Shown here in pieces: positions 45,427-54,555 of a stretch of DNA of 64,000 nucleotides (the stretch's first letter is position 1; the number at the start of each line of letters is the position of its first letter). The translations under genes were made by a program, and so were the position numbers. Below the pieces are notes generated by a model. It searched no databases. It was not told the DNA's origin and saw only the letters and a list, made by a program, of their open reading frames with translations. The stretch is from Alphaproteobacteria bacterium (GTDB lineage: Bacteria; Pseudomonadota; Alphaproteobacteria; Puniceispirillales; Puniceispirillaceae). The DNA lies in contig JAKMFL010000010.1 in NCBI GenBank assembly GCA_022425485.1, positions 1 to 64,000 on the forward strand. Direction: 5' to 3'.

Positions 45427-47526
45427 TCAGCCAGAGGCTAGGAAACGCACCGCATTATCGCGCTCAAACAAGCTTAGCAGTATGGCATAAGCCTCCATTT
45501 CTGGCGCATCGAGGCTCAAGCCTTTTTCTAAAATATTTTCGGCTTGCTGGCGGGCTAGCGGCAGTAAGTCTGCATGAAGCGCTAAATCTGCTAGACAAAA
45601 TTCTGGCAGGCCTGATTGACGCTGTCCTAGTACTTCGCCCGGGCCACGAAGACGTAAATCTTCTTCGGCAATAATAAAGCCATCATTGGTTGCCCGCATA
45701 ATCTTTAGCCGCGCCTGTGCAGCCTCGCTAAGGGGGGCTTGATACATCAAAATACAAGCTGATTGCGCCTCTCCCCTGCCAACACGCCCCCGCAGCTGGT
45801 GTAATTGTGCAAGACCAAAGCGTTCTGCATGCTCAATAATAATGATGCTAGCCTCAGGCACATCTACCCCAACTTCAATCACGGTGGTCGCGATCAGTAT
45901 CTGGCTTTTGCCTGTCTTGAAATCTGCCATTGCTGCTTCCCGTTCATCTGTTTTCATCCGTCCATGGACGAGCCCAATTTGAATATCTGGCAAAACAGCC
46001 TGCAATTGGCGATAACGGTCTTCTGCGGCGGCGACATCTAGCTTATCTGTTTCTTCAACCAGCGGACATATCCAATAAGCGCGTTGCTGACGGGCAACCG
46101 CTTGCCGCAAACGCTCAACAATCTCGGCAATCCGCTCTCCAGAGATGGCGGCTGTGCTAATTTCTTGGCGGCCTTTTGGTTTTTCATCTAAGCGGGAGAC
46201 CTGCAAATCACCATAGGCAGTCATGGCAAGGGTGCGCGGAATAGGCGTTGCGGTCATCACGAGCACATCACAGCCATCTCCTTTTTGACCCAGAACAAGG
46301 CGCTGGCGGACACCAAAGCGATGCTGCTCATCAACCACGGCAAGCCCTAGCTTGGAAAATTGAATATCATCCGAGAGCAAAGCATGCGTGCCGATAACGA
46401 TTTGGCAGGTGCCATCTGCTAATTTTTGCGTAACGTCTCTGCGTTCCTTTGTCTTCATCCCGCCTAGCAATAATTCTGGCTCTATTTGCATTTCTTTCAA
46501 GAGGGCGCTGAGGCTGGCGTGATGTTGGCGCGCTAAAATTTCAGTTGGGGCAAGCAATGCAGCCTGATAGCCTGCTTCTAGCGCATGCAGCATAGCCATC
46601 AATGCAACAAAGGTTTTGCCGCTCCCGACATCCCCTTGTAAAAGTCGCAGCATCCGCGCCGTGCTTTTCTGGTCAGATTTAATTTCATCTATTACCCGCA
46701 ATTGGGCGTTTGTGGGGGTAAAGGGCAGGGCACTTAGCAACCCTGCCGTCAGTTTCTCATTGCCTTCTTTAGGGCTGCCTTTACCCGCAATACTTGTTTG
46801 CCGGCGCAACAGCCCCAGTGCAAACTGATTGGCCAGCAGTTCATCATAGGCAAGGCGTGTTCTGGCTGGTGTTGAGGCAAGTAAATCGCTGGGTTCTTGC
46901 GGGTTATGTACCTCTTGCAAGGCGCGTTTATGAGATGGCCATTGGCGGCTATGTAATTGCTGGGCATCAATCCATTCTGGCAAGTCTGGTACGGCTTTGA
47001 GGCTCGTAACAATAGCGCGGCGCAGTATACGCGCACTTAGCCCCGCAGTTAGGGGATAAATGGGCTCTATTTCTGGAATTTCAGCAGCCTTTTCTAAAGG
47101 CGTGATATAATCGGGATGCGCCATTTGTAAGCGTCCCTGAAAGCGTTCAACACGTCCGCTTACTAATCTGCGCTCACCAATAGGCAGGCTCGTGCGAAGC
47201 CAGTCTGCTCGCGCCCTGAAAAAGACCAGCTCTAGGCGTCCGCCTTTTGTTTCAGCTGTAATCCGTGCTGGCCGATTTGATTTTCCGGGCGGAATATCGC
47301 CAGATAAAACCAAAATTTCAAATGTTGCGAGCTGGCCATCTTCAGCTTCATCTACAGATGGCCTAGCGCGTCTGTCATTCAGGCTAACCGGCAGATGACG
47401 TAGAATATCGATTAAATGTCCGCCAATTCGCTTTTCCATAATTGCCGCCAGCTTTGGGCCAATGCCGGGCAAGCTGGAGGTGCTGGCAAATAGACGGTAG
47501 AGGCTAGTAGGGCGCGGAATATGCAT
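45427..47526 (-). CDS. recG: ATP-dependent DNA helicase RecG
   Basis: The 699-residue helicase remodels stalled forks and Holliday junctions. It has an N-terminal wedge (OB-fold) domain, Walker A LLQGDVGSGKTFVAL, DEQH as VVDEQHRFGVRQR, TATPIPRTLAM, and the C-terminal motifs GLVHGRMKTDEREAAM, TTVIEVGVDVP and QLRGRVGRG. I start at 47526, the ATG before HIPRPTSLYRLFA; a longer frame upstream is not family-like. It converges with the DUF502 gene and is divergent from sdhE-mfd. Confidence 0.96.
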   Translation of the reverse strand: MHIPRPTSLYRLFASTSSLPGIGPKLAAIMEKRIGGHLIDILRHLPVSLNDRRARPSVDEAEDGQLATFEILVLSGDIPPGKSNRPARITAETKGGRLELVFFRARADWLRTSLPIGERRLVSGRVERFQGRLQMAHPDYITPLEKAAEIPEIEPIYPLTAGLSARILRRAIVTSLKAVPDLPEWIDAQQLHSRQWPSHKRALQEVHNPQEPSDLLASTPARTRLAYDELLANQFALGLLRRQTSIAGKGSPKEGNEKLTAGLLSALPFTPTNAQLRVIDEIKSDQKSTARMLRLLQGDVGSGKTFVALMAMLHALEAGYQAALLAPTEILARQHHASLSALLKEMQIEPELLLGGMKTKERRDVTQKLADGTCQIVIGTHALLSDDIQFSKLGLAVVDEQHRFGVRQRLVLGQKGDGCDVLVMTATPIPRTLAMTAYGDLQVSRLDEKPKGRQEISTAAISGERIAEIVERLRQAVARQQRAYWICPLVEETDKLDVAAAEDRYRQLQAVLPDIQIGLVHGRMKTDEREAAMADFKTGKSQILIATTVIEVGVDVPEASIIIIEHAERFGLAQLHQLRGRVGRGEAQSACILMYQAPLSEAAQARLKIMRATNDGFIIAEEDLRLRGPGEVLGQRQSGLPEFCLADLALHADLLPLARQQAENILEKGLSLDAPEMEAYAILLSLFERDNAVRFLASG

Positions 47527-47766
47527 CTGGGTTCTTGATTTTCTATCTGTTAGCAATCTGCATTGCTTCCAAGGGGTGATCACATCAGTTGAGGTCAATA
47601 TTTTTGTCTGACCCTTGCCTTACCCTGCCACAAAAAAATGTTTTCTTCCACTGTTCGGGAAAAGGGGCTAGACACAGGCTTTCGGGCTGTTCATAAAGTC
47701 CTCTCGCAATAGCTAGGCGTATAAAGGGCGATGCCTGAAATAGCCCTATTTTAACAGAGTGTGATT

Positions 47767-48051
47767 ATGACCACAGAATCCCCCCATCCAGCAGAGACCC
47801 GCGCGCTGCGTATCAAAAGGCTGATTTACCGGGCGAGCTATACGGGCATGAAAGAAACGGACTTGCTGTTAGGCCAATTTGCCCAGCTTTATTTGCCTGA
47901 CCTATCTGATGCAGGTCTAGATGAATTTCAGGCATTACTAGATGCAGGAGACCCCAATATTTTTGCATGGGTGCGCGGCGATGCCCAGCCGCCAGCTAAT
48001 CTAGATGGGCCAGTATTGGCACAGATTAAAAAATTTCAGTCAGAACTTTAG
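47767..48051 (+). CDS. sdhE: Succinate dehydrogenase assembly factor SdhE
   Basis: The 94-residue protein is of the SdhE/YgfY family: IKRLIYRASYTGMKETDLLLG contains the GMxE element that helps attach FAD to the SdhA flavoprotein, and the C-terminal FAWVRGDAQPP segment is typical. Position directly upstream of mfd and divergent from recG is the common alphaproteobacterial order. The ATG at 47767 is chosen over the GTG at 47761. Confidence 0.88.
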   Translation: MTTESPHPAETRALRIKRLIYRASYTGMKETDLLLGQFAQLYLPDLSDAGLDEFQALLDAGDPNIFAWVRGDAQPPANLDGPVLAQIKKFQSEL

Positions 48052-48068
48052 ACTGCTGATTTAATTAT

Positions 48069-51000
48069 ATGAATTTAATAGAAAAAATTGATTTAAAAGA
48101 AAGAGTTTATGGCGGTGTTGACGGGGCTGTTCAGTTGCTGGTTGCCCAGCAAGCTGCCGTTCATGGCAAGCTGGTTTATATTGCCCGTGATGATGCACGA
48201 ATGGCACAGATGCAGCAGGGGCTAGCTGCACTCGATCCTGAGGTAAATATCCAGATTTTGCCGGCTTGGGATTGTCTGCCCTATGATAGGGTATCCCCGC
48301 ATGCCGGAATTATCTCTCAGCGTATTCAAACCCTATCACATCTTTATGGCATGGCAGACAGAATCGCATCGCCATCTGCGCCCGCTAAAAACAGTGTTTT
48401 ACTCACAACAATAAATAGCTGGATGCAGAAAATACCGCCGCGTAGCTTCTTTGCAGAAAACAGCTTAACGCTTCGTGCGGGTAGTGAAATGGCGCAAAAA
48501 GCCATCACCGATTTTCTTGCTCGAAACGGTTTCATGCGCACACAAACCGTTCGCGAATTTGGCGAGTTCTCCCTTCGTGGCGGCATTTTAGATATTTATG
48601 CCAGTACGCTAGCACCGCCAGTTCGTTTGGATTTCTTTGGTGATGAAATTGAGAGTATTCGGTATTTTGACGCCCTCAGCCAGCGCTCAGAAGGCGATGC
48701 AGGCACCCTTACGATACATCCTGCTTCGGAATATTGTTTGGATGAAGAGATTATCAGCCATTTCAGGCAACGCTATCTTAGTCTTTTTGGTGGCAAGGCC
48801 GCGCGTGACCCGCTTTATGAGGCTGTTTCCGCTGGCCAGACCGCTGCTGGGATAGAGCATTGGCTTGGCCTGTTGCATACAGAACTAACCGCACTACCTA
48901 GCTGTCTTGAAGGCTGGAGCTGCTTATTTGATGTGGAATGTCAGCCCGCAGCAACAGCGCGGTTGGAGCAAATATCAGATTTTTATAATGCTAGGTTAGA
49001 GGCAATATCGGATAAGGATGGAAGCGTATACCGCCCCGTGCCGCCAGAGGAGATGTATCTGGGGGCAAGCGATATTGAAGCGCTGTCCAGCCGCCAAAAT
49101 TCCAGCTTTTTGTTTAATTTTGCGGCACCTGATAACAGCGATTGGCCAGATATTGGTGCCCGCCTTGCGCCACATTTTCATAAACAGGCAAGCGGCGAAG
49201 AGCGTCCTATTGCTATAGCTGCCCAGCATATCCGTGATAATTGCACAAAAAGGGCAGTGATTTTATGTGCGAGTACGGATGCGGCTATCACACGCTTGAA
49301 CGAGCTGTTTGAGGCAGAAATAGGTGTCCTGCCGCAAGAGGTGAAAAGCCTAAAAGAGGTTGTTCATGCAGGGCTATATATCTTGCAATGGCCTTTGGAA
49401 ACCGGTTTTACAGCGCCTGATGCCCTTGTGTTAAGCGAGCAGGATATTTTTGGGGCGCGTATTGGGCGGCCGGCTGGAAAGAGGCGGCGTGCCGATAATT
49501 TCCTGCGCGAAGTATCTTCACTAGAGGTTGGCGATTTGGTTGTGCATGTTGAGCATGGCATTGGCCGCTATGAAGGGCTGGAGACGATAAAATCAGACGG
49601 CACCCAGCATGATTGTCTGCATCTACGCTATGCAGGCGGTGATAGGTTATATCTGCCAGTTGAAAATATTGAGTTGTTAAGCCGCTATGGCCAAGAAAGC
49701 TCGGATGTGGTCATGGATAGGCTTGGCGGCGTTGGTTGGCAAAGCCGGAAAGCGCGTATCAAAGGCCGCATTCGTGAGATGGCGGAGCAATTAATGAAAA
49801 TTGCCGCCAATCGGGCTGTCGCAAAAGCAGAGCCGCTATCGCCGCCAGAAGGCGTGTTTGCCGAGTTCTGTGCGCGATTTGGGCATTCTGAAACTGATGA
49901 TCAGCTAGATGCGATACAGGATGTTTTGGCAGACCTATCCTCTGGACAGGCAACGGACAGGCTAATCTGTGGTGATGTTGGCTTTGGCAAGACCGAAGTT
50001 GCGCTTCGGGCTGCGTTTGTGGCGGCTATGTCTGGATATCAGGTAGCTCTGGTAACGCCAACAACCCTGCTTGCGCGCCAACATACAAAATTGTTTGAAG
50101 AGCGTTTCAAAGGCTTTCCAGTAAAGGTAGCTAGCCTATCACGGATGGTGACGGCCAAAGATGCACAAAAGGTTAAGGACGGGCTAAAAGACGGGTCGGT
50201 ACAGATGGTGGTTGGCACCCATGCGTTGCTTGCTAAATCTATAGATTTTAATCATCTGGGGTTATTGATCATTGATGAAGAACAGAATTTCGGTGTTGCC
50301 CAGAAAGAGCGGCTAAAAGAGTTACGCGGGGATGTGCATGTCCTTACCCTATCCGCAACCCCAATCCCGCGTACCCTGCAGCTTGCCCTATCAGGGGTTC
50401 GGGATATGTCGCTTATCGCAACCCCGCCTGTAGACCGTCTAGCTGTTCGAACTTTTGTTGGTGGCTGGGATGGTGTGGTACTAAAAGAAGCCTTGATAAG
50501 AGAGCGTTTCAGAGGCGGGCAGAGCTTTGTTGTCTGCCCACGCGTTGCGGATTTAAACCGTGTTTATGACAAGCTGGTAAAGATGGTTCCAGATTTACGT
50601 ATCTTTACCGCACACGGGAAAATGGCACCAAATGAATTAGATGATGTGATGACAGATTTTGGCGAGGGCAAGGCAGATGTCTTGCTGTCAACGAACATTA
50701 TTGAGTCTGGCATTGATATTCCGACCGCTAATACGATGATTATCCACCGTGCGGATATGTTTGGGCTTGCGCAGCTTTACCAATTACGGGGCCGGGTAGG
50801 GCGCAGCAAAGAGCGTGCCTATGCCTATTTGACTACTGACCCTGATCTTATCTTGACCGCGCAGGCCAAACGTCGGCTGGATGTTATGCAAACGCTCGAT
50901 ACCTTAGGGGCAGGCTTCTCGCTAGCCTCCTATGATATGGATATTAGGGGTGCTGGAAACCTGCTAGGGGATGAGCAATCTGGCCATGTGCGCGAGGTGG

Positions 51001-51545
51001 GTATCGAGCTGTATCAGGATATGCTGAAACAGGCTGTTGATATCGCTAAACAGAGCCGCCAGTCAGAAGCAGAAAGCACCGCAGAGTCCCAAGAATGGTC
51101 ACCGCAAATTTCGCTTGGCACAAATGTTCTTATTCCTGAGCAATATGTGCCAGACCTTTCTGTGCGGCTATCTTTGTATCGGCGCATCGGTAATTTACGA
51201 AGTCCGGACGAAATATTTGATGTAAAAGCGGAATGTGCTGACCGATTTGGAAAGCTTCCAGATACAATGAACAATTTGTTGGAAATAGTTGAATTAAAAC
51301 AATTATGCCGCCAGCTAAATATCCAAAAATTTGATGCTGGGGATAAGGGATTTGCGCTTAGCTTCCGTGATAATCAGGTACAAGATCCAGATGCGCTTAT
51401 TGGCTGGATTGCGGCGCAAGCTGGCAAGGTTCAGCTAAAGGCAAATCATCGGCTTATCATCAAGGATGATCTGGCAAAGGTGTCTGTGCGCAGTGGGCAG
51501 GCTAAAAACTGGCTACGTTCAATGGCACAAACGCTTACCGCATGA
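48069..51545 (+). CDS. mfd: Transcription-repair coupling factor Mfd
   Basis: The 1158-residue translocase removes RNA polymerase stalled at DNA lesions and recruits UvrA. In order it has a UvrB-like N-terminal region (ILPAWDCLPYDRVSPH), the polymerase-binding domain (VGDLVVHVEHGIGRYEGLE), the RecG-like motor (CGDVGFGKTEVALRAAFVA, IIDEEQNFGVAQKERLK, SATPIPRTLQLALSGVRDM, NIIESGIDIPTANTMII, QLRGRVGRS) and the TRCF C-terminal domain. It is 17 bases after sdhE. Length is normal. Confidence 0.97.
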   Translation: MNLIEKIDLKERVYGGVDGAVQLLVAQQAAVHGKLVYIARDDARMAQMQQGLAALDPEVNIQILPAWDCLPYDRVSPHAGIISQRIQTLSHLYGMADRIASPSAPAKNSVLLTTINSWMQKIPPRSFFAENSLTLRAGSEMAQKAITDFLARNGFMRTQTVREFGEFSLRGGILDIYASTLAPPVRLDFFGDEIESIRYFDALSQRSEGDAGTLTIHPASEYCLDEEIISHFRQRYLSLFGGKAARDPLYEAVSAGQTAAGIEHWLGLLHTELTALPSCLEGWSCLFDVECQPAATARLEQISDFYNARLEAISDKDGSVYRPVPPEEMYLGASDIEALSSRQNSSFLFNFAAPDNSDWPDIGARLAPHFHKQASGEERPIAIAAQHIRDNCTKRAVILCASTDAAITRLNELFEAEIGVLPQEVKSLKEVVHAGLYILQWPLETGFTAPDALVLSEQDIFGARIGRPAGKRRRADNFLREVSSLEVGDLVVHVEHGIGRYEGLETIKSDGTQHDCLHLRYAGGDRLYLPVENIELLSRYGQESSDVVMDRLGGVGWQSRKARIKGRIREMAEQLMKIAANRAVAKAEPLSPPEGVFAEFCARFGHSETDDQLDAIQDVLADLSSGQATDRLICGDVGFGKTEVALRAAFVAAMSGYQVALVTPTTLLARQHTKLFEERFKGFPVKVASLSRMVTAKDAQKVKDGLKDGSVQMVVGTHALLAKSIDFNHLGLLIIDEEQNFGVAQKERLKELRGDVHVLTLSATPIPRTLQLALSGVRDMSLIATPPVDRLAVRTFVGGWDGVVLKEALIRERFRGGQSFVVCPRVADLNRVYDKLVKMVPDLRIFTAHGKMAPNELDDVMTDFGEGKADVLLSTNIIESGIDIPTANTMIIHRADMFGLAQLYQLRGRVGRSKERAYAYLTTDPDLILTAQAKRRLDVMQTLDTLGAGFSLASYDMDIRGAGNLLGDEQSGHVREVGIELYQDMLKQAVDIAKQSRQSEAESTAESQEWSPQISLGTNVLIPEQYVPDLSVRLSLYRRIGNLRSPDEIFDVKAECADRFGKLPDTMNNLLEIVELKQLCRQLNIQKFDAGDKGFALSFRDNQVQDPDALIGWIAAQAGKVQLKANHRLIIKDDLAKVSVRSGQAKNWLRSMAQTLTA

Positions 51546-51618
51546 GCAATCTCTGCTAAACACTGCCTCAATCAACGTGCGTGTTTTAAATGCTGCGGCC
51601 TCTTGGAAATATAGAGCT

Positions 51619-52266
51619 TTAGAAATCAGACGCTGGGCGCACGCATGCATCTATGGCGCTAACCAGTACATCTGGCGGATAGGCGCCAGCTAGCGAATAG
51701 CGTCCAGAAAAAATCATCATTGGCACCCCTTCGATGCCCGCCATTCGCCCTTCATCTAAATCTTCGGTTAGCTGGCTTTCTGCTTCGCTATCACTGGCTT
51801 GCAAAACAGCCATATCAAGGCCAGACTTTGCGACGATATCTTTTTGTATGTCGCTATCAGATATATCTAGCCCATCAAGGAAATAGGCTTGGAAAAAATG
51901 CTCTGATAGGGGGTCTGCATCTGGCCCTGCGGCTATCAGCAATTTATGAATAGGCCGGCTATCTGGGGTTCGTTCAATATCCATAAAATTGAAATCAATA
52001 CCACTTTCTGCGCCTGCTTTGGATATACGCGCATAAACAGCTGATGCTGCGGGACCAAATTTAGCATGCAGATAAGCTTGGCGATCCATCCCTTGCTGCG
52101 GCATCGTCGGATTCAGTAAAAAAGTGCGCCAGCGATAGCGCGGTCTAACATTTGGCCGCAAGGCAAAGGCTGCTTCCAATCTTTTTTTCCCAATATAGCA
52201 CCAAGGGCAGATAATATCAGAAAAGATATCTATATCAATTATAGCAGTATCAATTTTAGGGGGCAT
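51619..52266 (-). CDS. DsbA-family oxidoreductase (FrnE-like)
   Basis: The 215-residue protein has a thioredoxin-like fold with FSDIICPWCYIGKKRLE (CPWC redox pair near residue 22), a helical insertion and GVPMMIFSGRYSLAGAYPPD with the cis-proline loop. It matches the FrnE/2-hydroxychromene-2-carboxylate isomerase branch of DsbA proteins. There is no signal peptide, so it would act in the cytoplasm. It converges with mfd and is divergent from the HugZ-like gene. Confidence 0.85.
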   Translation of the reverse strand: MPPKIDTAIIDIDIFSDIICPWCYIGKKRLEAAFALRPNVRPRYRWRTFLLNPTMPQQGMDRQAYLHAKFGPAASAVYARISKAGAESGIDFNFMDIERTPDSRPIHKLLIAAGPDADPLSEHFFQAYFLDGLDISDSDIQKDIVAKSGLDMAVLQASDSEAESQLTEDLDEGRMAGIEGVPMMIFSGRYSLAGAYPPDVLVSAIDACVRPASDF

Positions 52267-52384
52267 TTTGCGCGGCTCATCATCAAATTTTTATGTCTAT
52301 GGTAAGACGGGTTTTAAGTTTACTTTTACAAATCTAACCGTATTTTCATGGTTTGTGTAACACTTTAAGAATGAAGGTGCGGAT

Positions 52385-52891
52385 ATGGATGAAAAGCTTG
52401 TAAAGAAGGCAGAAAAGCTAAGAGATAAGCTGCTTAGCTCCGCACAAACTATTGGCATCAGCATTTTAACGCCTAATGCTGAAGGGCAGGGAATGCCAGA
52501 TACCGGTTTTGCTCCCTTTATACGCCTTGAGGGCAGTTTTTATATCTATTCCAGTGATTTATCTTCGCATATCCGCAGCCTGATAGCTGGCCAGCCTGTA
52601 CAATTTTTCCTCATCGCTGATGAGGGAAGCTCTCAAAATATCTGGGCGCGTGTCCGGCTGAAATTCAGCGCAAGCGTTGAAGAATTATCGCGCGAGGATG
52701 CCGCATTTGATAATTTGTTGGATAATATCGGCGATAAACATGGGCCGGTAATGGATCTTATCCGTAATTTTACCGATTTTCACCTGTTTAAAATTACGCC
52801 AGAGCGCGGTAATCTGGTAACTGGATTTGCGGCTGCTTTTGAGGTTGAAGGCGCAGATTTTGAGATTACAACCCACCTGCGGCAAGGATAG
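52385..52891 (+). CDS. HugZ-like PNPOx-fold protein
   Basis: The 168-residue protein has the split-barrel fold of pyridoxamine-phosphate-oxidase relatives and the HugZ-type end (FTDFHLFKITPERGNLVTGFAAAFEVEG). HugZ proteins take part in heme use in some bacteria. Here the classical C-terminal heme-binding part cannot be confirmed by eye, and no other heme gene is adjacent. It is followed six bases later by a GST-like gene, so the two are probably co-transcribed. Confidence 0.7.
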   Translation: MDEKLVKKAEKLRDKLLSSAQTIGISILTPNAEGQGMPDTGFAPFIRLEGSFYIYSSDLSSHIRSLIAGQPVQFFLIADEGSSQNIWARVRLKFSASVEELSREDAAFDNLLDNIGDKHGPVMDLIRNFTDFHLFKITPERGNLVTGFAAAFEVEGADFEITTHLRQG

Positions 52892-52897
52892 GCGGTT

Positions 52898-53566
52898 ATG
52901 GCAAAAAATTTGCCGATATTCTGGAGTTTCCGGCGATGTCCCTATGCGATGCGTGCGCGCCTTGCGGTGCGCTCTGCTGGTATCAAAGTGGAATTGCGCG
53001 AAATCTTGTTGCGAGATAAGCCATCTGCTTTCCTTACGGCCTCTGCAACCAAAACAGTGCCTGTTCTGGAGCTTGATGATGGGAGGGTTATTGAAGAAAG
53101 CCGGGACATCATGTTCTGGGCTTTGAAAATGGCGCAGGATCCTGAAGGCTGGCTAGCCCCCCATACTAAAGATGCAGGCGCAGTTTCAGCATTCTTTGAG
53201 AGGTTGGATGGCCCGTTCAAACAACATCTAGACAGGTATAAATATGCAACGCGCTTTGCAGAAAATAAAAAAGAGATTGCAGAAAATCAGGTAATTCACC
53301 GGACAGAAGGGGCGGTTTTCTTGGGCGAAATAGAAGCGCTTTTATCCAAGCAGGCCTGTCTATCTGGTGCGAAAATGGGCATTTTAGATTTTGGCTGCTT
53401 ACCCTTTATTCGCCAGTTTCGTCTAGCAGATATGCATTGGTTTGATGCGCAAGACTGGCCGCATTTGCATCGCTGGCTAGCGGCATTTTTGGTGAGTGAC
53501 CGCTTTAGCCAAATCATGGAAAAATATCCACCTTGGCAGCCAGAACAAGCCCCTGTCTATTTTTGA
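52898..53566 (+). CDS. Glutathione S-transferase-like protein
   Basis: The 222-residue protein has a thioredoxin-like N-terminal domain (FWSFRRCPYAMRARLAV, then KTVPVLELDDGRVIEESRDI, the glutathione gamma-glutamyl site) and an all-helical C-terminal domain. CPYAMRAR resembles omega-class GST or GrxB active sites, where the first cysteine is the reactive residue. The substrate is unknown. It follows the HugZ-like gene on the same strand and converges with the EamA transporter gene. Confidence 0.83.
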   Translation: MAKNLPIFWSFRRCPYAMRARLAVRSAGIKVELREILLRDKPSAFLTASATKTVPVLELDDGRVIEESRDIMFWALKMAQDPEGWLAPHTKDAGAVSAFFERLDGPFKQHLDRYKYATRFAENKKEIAENQVIHRTEGAVFLGEIEALLSKQACLSGAKMGILDFGCLPFIRQFRLADMHWFDAQDWPHLHRWLAAFLVSDRFSQIMEKYPPWQPEQAPVYF

Positions 53567-53582
53567 AAAGAGGGGGTGTTTT

Positions 53583-54509
53583 TCAAGAAGAGCGGGTGTC
53601 TCGCATGCTCGATAGAATATAAACGCTTAGCGAGCCAAGTACAATTGTACCGCCCATAATCATCCAAAGGCCTGGGCGTTCACCCACGCCAAGCCAGACC
53701 CAGAACGATCCCAAAATCGTCTCTAAAAACATGAAAAGACTGACATTGGCTGCATTGGTATGGCGCGTGGCACTGGTCAGCGCAACAAAAGATATCGGCA
53801 AAATTATCAAACCACTGATGGATATCATCAAAATATTGCCATCCAACAAGCTAGGCCCATCAGGAGTGGTTAGCGTCATAAACAAGCCCACACATCCGGC
53901 AAGCAAAGACCCTAGCCCGTTCATTCCCAATAGTGGGATAGCTTCATTCCCACGAAGCAGAACAAAGCTTAACCCTAGCGATGCTGCGGCTGTTAGCCCG
54001 CAAATTGCGCCAATAAGGGTACTTCCCGCTGGGGCAGCAATAACATTATCGCCATCAGATACGGCGATGATGATGCCAATAAAACAAAAAATGATAGCTA
54101 TCCAACTTGCTCTGCTTATCGCTTCTGATAAAAAAGTTAGCGAAAAAAGCGCAGCAAAAATGGGCGCACAGGCAATTGTTATCAACACAATCGCAACAGA
54201 AGATTCAGCAATCCCATAGGTAAAAGAGGTGCCGCCAGCTAGTGTGCATAAAACTGCGCCAATGCCTGAGCGGCTAAATAGAGCAGAAATTTCTGCTTTA
54301 GTTTTGTGCGCATTTTTGGCTAACAAGCTATGCACTGCCCATATAGAAAGGAGCAAAATGCCCATTTCTAGTCCGCGCCAGCTCATCATTACCCATGCTT
54401 GCATCTCGGACAGGCGCATAAATAGCGTGTCTGGTGTTATCATCAGCGCACCAAACAAGGCCAGCAGCAGCCCAAAGCGGCTGTTTGTTAACTCGGCTTT
54501 CATTTTCAT
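53583..54509 (-). CDS. EamA/DMT-superfamily transporter
   Basis: The 308-residue product has ten predicted membrane helices in two repeats of five, typical of the EamA drug/metabolite transporter family. Features include LLALFGALMITPDTLFMR at the start and GAICGLTAAASLGLSFVLLR at the second repeat. The substrate cannot be read. The ATG at 54509 (MKMKAELT) is chosen because it precedes the first helix directly. It lies 46 bases after the photolyase-related gene and may be co-transcribed with the two photolyases. Confidence 0.8.
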   Translation of the reverse strand: MKMKAELTNSRFGLLLALFGALMITPDTLFMRLSEMQAWVMMSWRGLEMGILLLSIWAVHSLLAKNAHKTKAEISALFSRSGIGAVLCTLAGGTSFTYGIAESSVAIVLITIACAPIFAALFSLTFLSEAISRASWIAIIFCFIGIIIAVSDGDNVIAAPAGSTLIGAICGLTAAASLGLSFVLLRGNEAIPLLGMNGLGSLLAGCVGLFMTLTTPDGPSLLDGNILMISISGLIILPISFVALTSATRHTNAANVSLFMFLETILGSFWVWLGVGERPGLWMIMGGTIVLGSLSVYILSSMRDTRSS

Positions 54510-54555
54510 AGGCGCCTTATGATGGAGGGTTCTTTTCTGTAGTGCTAACCAAGCG